Shown one piece after another: positions 28,001-37,000 of a DNA stretch of 64,000 bases. Under the pieces are notes generated by a model. That model was not told where the DNA came from. It saw nothing but the letters and a program-made list of their open reading frames with translations, and ran no database searches. The first letter of the stretch is position 1, and the number at the start of each line of letters is the position of its first letter. A program made the translations under genes and the position numbers. The stretch is from Apoda limacodes (Eukaryota > Arthropoda > Insecta > Lepidoptera > Limacodidae): positions 5,828,001 through 5,892,000 of the forward strand of contig OX291544.1 in NCBI GenBank assembly GCA_946406115.1, in the 5' to 3' direction.

Positions 28001-31000
28001 ATAAAAGTGTGATGTCAAAAGTAACTTTATTACCTATATGAATTTGTAGCGGATCATATCATACCGCTAAAAGCAAGGCTCACGTCACGCGTCCTACATC
28101 GCGCTATCAAAGTTTCTTCTGTCGATGAGTATATATAGAAACCGAACAGAATGATAAGTGGACCACGGCGGTCCCCAGGCATAACACCTCGCCTGGCAGG
28201 AGATCTCCTCTTTGCCGCCGCTCCACAAATTAATCCCAAAGAATATAATCTTACATTGATAAAATATGCTCCTTTCTCAACTAGAAGTTTATTATTAAAA
28301 TAATTACTTCAAAACGTGTAAAAATATAGCTTACATACATTTTTTAAATTCAACAAAGATTTATTTCATTAAGTAACTGATATTCTTTGTCAAGTAGAAG
28401 ATATACAGGACATGCAAGTTTCTTTTCTTAATCCACGATTGGAACCTGGTGCAAAAGGTATTTTGATTAACAAACTCCAATGGCATAAATGAAACTTTTT
28501 AACCAAAGTATAGAAACAAGTTGTGACGTCAATGCTTTTATCAGCCTTATACGCCTCCACTGTTGTGGAACGATCTACCCTCACCGAGGGAAGGCACTGG
28601 GCCCGCGTGTAAGCCACATAATTTACACGCAGAACCCGTGCGGATTGTGGACTTCACATTCTTCTTTTTTTTTTTGACGTATGCAGGTTTCCTCACAATG
28701 TTTACCTTCACTGAAAGCCAGTTGTGTGATAATAAAGTAGTACTTAAGTAATTAAGAAAAAAGATTCATTTGTACACGCCGGGCTCGAACCTCCGCCGCT
28801 CACGACACAAGGTAAAATCGAAACCCCGCGGCCACCACCGACTGCTTTTACGATCTAGTATAACTTAACATATTTCAACATTAATATGTTACCAGATATA
28901 CCTCCTGCCTTACGGCTAAGGAATACTCTAGCTATTGTGGTAAAAAAAAGGAAGTACCTGAAGGGATCAATTGGCGGGTTGGTGACTTGGGCGAAGAGTT
29001 GTTTGAAGTACTCGTATGGCACCGGCTGGAACTGAGAGAGGCACGCTAGAGGCGCATCGTTACCCATGCTGCCCAACGCCTCTTTCCTGAACAAAAATAA
29101 CTAGTACGTAAGACTTTGCGCTGATTATACAATGATTCTGATGACTGTATGATTTTAGTGAAGTGGTGAAGTTGATAAAAGGTCCTGTAACACCAAGGTC
29201 ATTACTCGCCTGTTACTGACTCTTTAAAAATGTAATGATAATAAGGTATATACAGATAATAAGTATTAGAGGTTTACTTACTTATCTTGTATCATGGGCA
29301 AGAGAAGCATATTGATCGTTTCTATGGTGTAACCGAACAACCCAAGTCGCTTATCCGCCAACCCTGTCACTGGCGAACCATTAGCCACCGCACCGTTCGT
29401 TACTGCACCGTTGGCGACCGGCGACACGGATTTGTGAATGTCCTCCATTGTGATCTGAATTAAGTAAGGTAATAAATATTTAGTGGTATAAATCAAAATC
29501 CTCATAGCAAACTCAAATTAACTGTGATGAAAAATAAATAAAATAAGTCATACGGCCATGGTAGTTATTGTCAACAAAGTCCATTTCAAGCACTTGCCAT
29601 GCTGACGACTGTACATAGTGTTATGCACTAAGCATACTTTTTCGAATAGTAAAGTTTAAAAAGATAGGTCTAAAACATATATCATTTACTAAGATAAGAA
29701 CATGAGTTTGGAGTATCAATCTCTAATGAACAATTTAAAGAATAGATTGTGTTCTAATGAACGAATATTGTTTTTTTTATCACACTACCTCGTAAACAGT
29801 ATCTTTACGTGCAGGCAAAGCGGGTGCTAAGACCTTAATTACTGCCATGTGCTATTTCTTTGTAAATTCTACTTTTCAAAGCAAAGCGCGCGTTCATAGA
29901 ACTCACGAGTGGTAATGACGCGCCTATCTATCAAGTATGTATAAAAGCAGCCTGTTCAAATGAATGAAAAATTACAAATTTTACCTTCAGCCAAAACTTT
30001 TTAACTAAAAATTTCTCTAGATACTTAGTGCCATCTGACAGTGGCGTTGTTTTCTCTTCTCCTATTTCTGCCATTTCAATTGTGTTTTGGTGAGTTTTTT
30101 TATTTAATCATCTTATATTTTTTTTTTTACTCACAAATGTGATGAAAAACATTGTGTGTAAGAAAATTACAAACTCGAGTCATTAAAGCCTTCGGCCTTA
30201 GGCTTCTAAATAGCCTCTCGTTAGTAATTTTCTCCTAACTACTCTTAATACACAATGTACTATTATTGCATACAAAATAAACAATACATATAAAAATAAT
30301 ACTACAAGTACAATAACCACTAAAGAAGGGTCACTATCAGGCAACCTTCAGCAGTTCTAATACAACTTTATCTAAATAATTCACAATTCTTTACAAATAA
30401 CTCCCTGAAGCCCCTAAACTCACCATCTAAGAAGATTACAGATGGTTATCGTCGCACCCATGCAGCAAACAACAGAGAAAAAATATGTAGATGTAACTTC
30501 TTTATAATATTTATCACTTTTGTTTAAGTATGATTTGGATATATATACTAGTAATTCATAACATAAAACAGTTTAAGGTGCCATAGATCTGTAATGAGAT
30601 AAGAAGAAGCAAGGCAGGTTACCGTAACAATTTAGCAGCCCCCCAACCCAAGTTAAGATCTATACTAATATAGAGATATAATATAAGGCTATAGAGTGGA
30701 TTTTTTTGAATTCGCTAATCTTTGGAACTATCAGTCAGAATTGAAACATTATTTTTGCATTTGATAGCCTAATTCTTAAGATAGGTTATAAGAGGAGGGC
30801 TACGAATCTCTGTGTATCGCGGTATATATTTCCTGTAATAGCACAGTACCTGTTGGTTTAGCCATTCGGAGTGGGGTCGGCTCCGAGCGATCTGCAACTT
30901 GAGTTCTACGTCTTGGATGATCCTCTTGTCCTGAGTGTCCACCAGCAACATGCGGCCCGGCTTCAGTCGGCTCTGTGCACCAAAAATATTAATTATTATT

Positions 31001-34000
31001 AACCACCCTCATGTGTCGGTTCTTGTTTATATGGCTGGTCGTGATTCTAAAATAAATACAAACATCTAAGCAGAAATACGTTCCATATATGTTCTATGTT
31101 TATACTCAAAACTAATGGAGGATAAACGCATGGTAAATTAGTGGTTCTTGATAAAACATTAAGCAATCCTATTTATGTTTACAATCTTTTTTGTTCCGTC
31201 TCGACATCTTAAGGGTTAGAGATAGCGGCTGGTCTTTGTTTGTAGGTATTAGGTCAGTAAAATCCATAATTTATCTTTAAATACTGTGTAACTGTGTGTT
31301 CTACCACATATATACACATATAATGGAATGTGTTCTGACAAATTGTTCGAAATGATGCCCACGGCAACTTTCTACCATCGCACCGCTCGCCATAGGCAGG
31401 TAATATATCCTCACAATTTAGAACCTAAATGGTCATGTATATTGCGGTTTCAGAGAAACTTCCTCCCTCAAACAGTTGTGGAATGAGCTTCCGATGCCAA
31501 GGTTTTCTCTAAGGACTACAGTATGGGGTTCTTCAAGAAAAAAGTTATTAGATTTTTGAAGGGTCGGCACCGATCGAGTGATGCCCCTGGTGTTGCAAGC
31601 GTCCATAGGCTAGGGGTGACCGCTTACGATCAGACGGACAGCAAGCTTATTTGTCACTTTAGTAGTATATAAAAAAAAATATTAAAAAGAAGTAAAATTA
31701 GTTTGTATCCGTTTTTATTACTAGCCCGAAGTAACATAGGCTATATTTTGTTGCGGTCAAAATAAATTTTAGTTACAAATATTAATGTTTGTAAATCAAA
31801 TTCGAATAAAAATATAATTGTGGGAGCAATTAAGAAGTGAGAATTTTGACGCAGAATAGCTGGAAGGTGGGCTACAAGTACTTTGGCTACAGAGAAGCTA
31901 TCTGCAATAAATTTAAGTTAACTCGCGACCAAAAGGTCGAAAGCGCCATGTACAAGTTGACGTTTACGCGTTTTGTTCAACGTAGTGTAAAATTGAAGCC
32001 TTGTGTAAAATTGTTAACAGTAGACTTATAATTGTGGCCTAAAAGTGTTTATAGATAAAATTTCAAAATTAAAAATCAAAATATATTAAAATTATTCAAA
32101 GTACAAACGTTTTTATTTAGAAGTGTACTTGCGTTTTATTCAGAATAGCATGAATTTAGTACGTGTCCGTCCGCCATTATTACTGTTTGTGTGTGCTTGC
32201 CATTTTCGCGAATATTTGTTTGTAATTTTTACTGTTTCCTTGTGTTTTTATCTCACGTATTTGTTCATTACGGTGAAGTTTATTTGTCATAATGGCATTA
32301 ATTCCTACACTATAGAGTGTTGTTTAACTGACTTCTTGCTACATCACGAAACTTCATTTTCCAAACTAAGTTTTGAGGACAGAAAACATATTTTTACCGG
32401 CTTACTATTGTCATAATTCCAGCCCTCGCCACTGGATAGCTCCAGTGGCGAGGGCTCTTTGATAAATGTATACACAAACTTTTACACTCCGTAATGTGAC
32501 TATAGCTTAAACATTTTATTCAAAATCCAAATAACTAATATGAAAGAAAAATATACAAAATTAAAATAAGGATTTTAGAGTAAATAACATATTACAAGCG
32601 TCCATAGGCTACGGTGACCGCTTACCATCAGGCGGACCGTATGCTTGTTTGCCACCTTAGTGGTATAATAAATAATAATAATATTCTAAGACACTCATTA
32701 CTTTGACTGTCCGACACTTACCTTTTGTATGACTTTCACTGGGTCAACATCATAGACTCCAACTTCGGAAGCCATGACCAATACGTTCTCGTTGGTTACG
32801 TAGAAGCGGGACGGTCTCAGGCCGTTACGGTCCAATATGGCACCTAAAAATACACGTTCCGAATTACTTTTACTCACTTTTGCGGTTAACTAAAATTAAA
32901 CAATATCTGAATATTCTCAAAACATACCAATGTACCGTCCATCAGTAAATGATATCAAAGCAGGCCCGTCCCACGGCTCCATAGCACAGGAAGCCCACTG
33001 GTAATAGTCCTTCTTCTCCTTAGGCATGGTCTTATCGTTCTGCCAAGCTTCAGGGACCATGGTCATCACGGCTTCAGGCAAAGAGCGCTGGCCACAGTGC
33101 AAGAGGAACTCTAGCACACAGTCTGCTGAACCAGAATCGGACAGATTTGGTTCTACCACTGGGTACAGTTTTTTCAGCTCTGTGGAAAATAAAAATTACC
33201 TATAGGTAAGTTTATGAATATCCATAAAAGTTGCATACATATTCCTAAGAGGCTATTTTTGTGAAAGAGTAAGTCGATAGCTTTGCCAAGAGACTTCCTT
33301 ACCAGCCTTATAAATCTTCACGGTTGGGGTCCAGCCTACCCTCACCGAGGACGATTAGGGATATAGTCCTCACGCGCGCCTAATTCGGATTGTAGACTTT
33401 ATTTACGTTGTGGGTTCAGTCCAATAAACTCACATTCACTACAGTTTATTTGGACGGGTTCCCACGTCTTTTTTTGTCGTATGCAAGTTCCTTCGCGATG
33501 TTTTCTTTCACCAAACAGCCAGTGGACAGAATAACCAATGTATTTAGGAAATTAAAAAAATGACTCATTAGTACAAGCATGGCTCTAACCTCCACCCTTT
33601 AGGCCGCAAGCTGAAATCAAACCCCTAAACCGCCACAGATATGCCAAGAGACTACTTTTAGTTCGCCCTAGTTAAGCGCGGTGACACACAGGAGTAGCGT
33701 CATATGCGAATGAGAAAAAATTCCAAAGATAGATATCCAGCTTATTTGAAACTAGTATCTATGTATCTACTGATTTATTCCTATTAGAAAGTTGAGTAAA
33801 ATGAAACAAAAATTATCTGCAAGTAAACTATAGCTTAAAGCTGATTAGCAATGATATTTAGCTACCTAATATCACCTTAATACTTGATAATTATAAACCA
33901 TATCAATATTGTAACCAATACCTTCCAAAATTTGCTGTAATATCGATCTCATGTGATTTCGTCCCTCGTTCTCCCCCCAACGTCTCTTGAATGTCTATCT

Positions 34001-37000
34001 GTCGCTGCACTGCACAGCGGTCACGGAGGGATAAGTAATAGAGCTTCGTGGTCTATAGCCACTCTACGCCGCTATCTAGAGCCGCCTCTGTGACCGTTCT
34101 GTGACAGCTCGCATAAGCCACAAAAGACGCAGTTTTTTATAAATTAGTCAAAAGTATGTTCAATCCTTACCGTCCTCGAAGATGTCGCTCTTCATGACGC
34201 CCTCGCGAGCCTTCATCAGGTTCACATTTCCTCGTAATGTATTTATTTCGCCATTGTGGGCAAGCACTCTGAAATACCACATAAATAAATAACATAGATA
34301 TACTTGGCTCTTTGTGCTTGAAGAATTATTTGGGCGCCCATCCCTTTCGGGATGATCGCTCGCCCTTGGATATATTAACTTTTCTACGTAACACATTACT
34401 TTAGATTTTTACTCAAAATACGTTGATTTATCACGACATATAAATATAAATCACGTGACATCCTACAATAACTACAAAAAATAGTTTTTAAAAAGTTAAT
34501 CTATTCAAGGCAGTTATCTTTTTGTAGAAAATAAGCTTACAGACGAATATTAATACTTTCTACACATGCTTACCTCAAAGGGTGTGCTCTTTCCCAACTG
34601 GGGAATGTGTTGGTGGAAAATCTGGTGTGGACGAGCGCAAGGTAGGTGGTGAAAGCGGGGTTGCTCAGATCCTTGAAGTAGTCCTGTAAAAATAACATAT
34701 GGGCACCACTATTATGAAGTTCTGATTCAGTTTGGATTAATATTACTTTAAAACTCCAAGTCAATAAAATGTAGACTGCCTATGGCCCAGTAACATTAGT
34801 TTATCGGAAACGATAAGGGAATTTAAGCAACTTCGGGTGTGGTTACAAGGTACTCATAGACTTCAAGTTCTGTAATCTGTACTATGGACTGCGCAACATA
34901 ATTGGCCACACTTTAGACGAAGACAAAGTTTCTACTGCATATCAATGATATGTTGGACGTCAACAACATACATTGCTATGCAGATGACAGTACTGGAGAC
35001 GCTTATTACACAGGTGGTGCAAGCGTGGAGAGCTTGTGTCTCAAATCGAGACCACTCTGACCAAGGTCTCTGACTGGGGACGGGAAAACTTGGTCCGATT
35101 CTACCCTACAAAGACAAGTATCTGCGCGTTCACCGCTAAGAAAACCCCATCGATCCCAAACTCACTTGCCGTATCGAGCCCTTAAGTCTGAGGAGAGACT
35201 TCGCCTCCATGTGTGTGTTCTACCGCTTGTACAATGGAATGAGTTCTGAGGAACTGTTCGAAATCATGCCTTCTTTCTATCATTGCACCGCTCGCCATCG
35301 GCAGGGAATTCATTCTCAAACTTTAGAACCGAAATGGTAGCGTAAAGTGCGGTTTCAGAGGAACTTCCTCCCGCGAACGTTTAGGTTGTGGAATGAGCTC
35401 CCTGACAAGGTTTTCTCTAAGGACTACAGTATGAGGTTCTTCAAGCAAGATGATATTATATTTTTGAAGGGTTAGCACCGCACGACTGATGCCCCTGGTG
35501 TTGTAAGCGTGCATAGGCTGCGGTGAAACGCTCACCATCGGGCTAGCGGTATTAAAAAAAAAAAATTAACTTTCACACTTTTCAAGGAAATATCCCTGTC
35601 CAGTTCTCTATGCCTATGTTACTACTTGACCGGGTGATCGCCTAGTGGCACATATTTCTGAGCTCCTCCGTATTTCTGAGGGCACGTGACACCTTCGGTC
35701 CTGGCTGTTTTTGTTTTGCTTAAAAACTCTGACAGTCGCGTAATCGACAACGGACACCAACCCGAACTAGGCTAGCATGGTGGATTACGACCTAAGCCTT
35801 TTACTTCAAGGAGAGGCTTGTGCCCCCTACAGTGGGGCGTATAGCGACTGAGGCGAAGGTAGAATGATTTTGATATAGTTAAAACTCACCCATAACTGGT
35901 TCGAAGTGAAAAGTCCCTTGTACACAACGGTCCTCAGGGACAAACTGCAAATGTAGAACCGTGCCCCCGGCACTACCAACTCATGGGATGCACGTTTGCG
36001 CAAAACGAATATCTGCAAATACAACATTTTAATTTTCCAAAAACGAGCGACGCTGAAATGATACTATAAGGAATTAAGGGTATTTTAGGGTATATAATTT
36101 ACGTTTGAATGGTCGCTCCTTGATCCGTCGGGCCAGTGCGCGCGATACAAGGATCTGAAAAAAATGTTTCAAGAGTGCCTTTCCTACTGTACCTGCCATT
36201 ATTATAAACCTTAGAGTTTGAAGTTGCAATTTAAATTGTATTGCAAATTCATACTCTATTATTCTAACTAAACCTGTTTCTTATAGTGAAAGGTATTCCC
36301 GTTTCGGTCGATTTGTTTCGCTCCCATCTGGAATTTATTTCTTACCTGCCGCGACAGATGATTCTCGTCTTCGATATCTCCGGTAACAAACACTTGACGC
36401 ATATATGGCTCCGAGTTACGAGCAACTTGACCTGAAAGCCAGCCAAAAGTGGCCATTACTAACTTTACCAATGGAATTCATACTTACTGACTGAAAGTAA
36501 AAATAAAATCACACCATAACTGCAATGTAAGAAACAACACTTTGAAGGTAGCAATGAATATGAATTTCAATGAACGAATCATTTTCATAAATGCAATGAA
36601 AAAAAATTATGCATTTGCAAAAAATGCATTTTCTAGAAGCCATTCATTTAATGCTGGCAAGTAATGAAAGCATTTATGACAGTCCAAAATGCATCCGAAA
36701 TTAATAAAATTTCACCATCCAAGTGTTATATACATAAAAAGTAATCATAATGGTTTAATATTTTTAATAAAAAGTAAATAACTTAAAAATCATTTTATAT
36801 AATTTGAAAAAAGACGTTAAAGGTTCATTTTTAAAATGATTTTGAAGTTAATTATAATTATTTTCATATCTATAACCTTATTCTTATGACAACGATACAA
36901 ACAAACATGAATATAAATGTAAGTAGGTATTTGTAAAAACAGCTTATTTATTTATGAATAAGAAACTATGCCAAAGAAATATCATAACAAAAAATAACCA

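Noticed and set aside
32421..32456. Helitron 3' end
   Set aside because: A hairpin is present but no CTRR end follows on either strand and no matching TC 5' end was seen.
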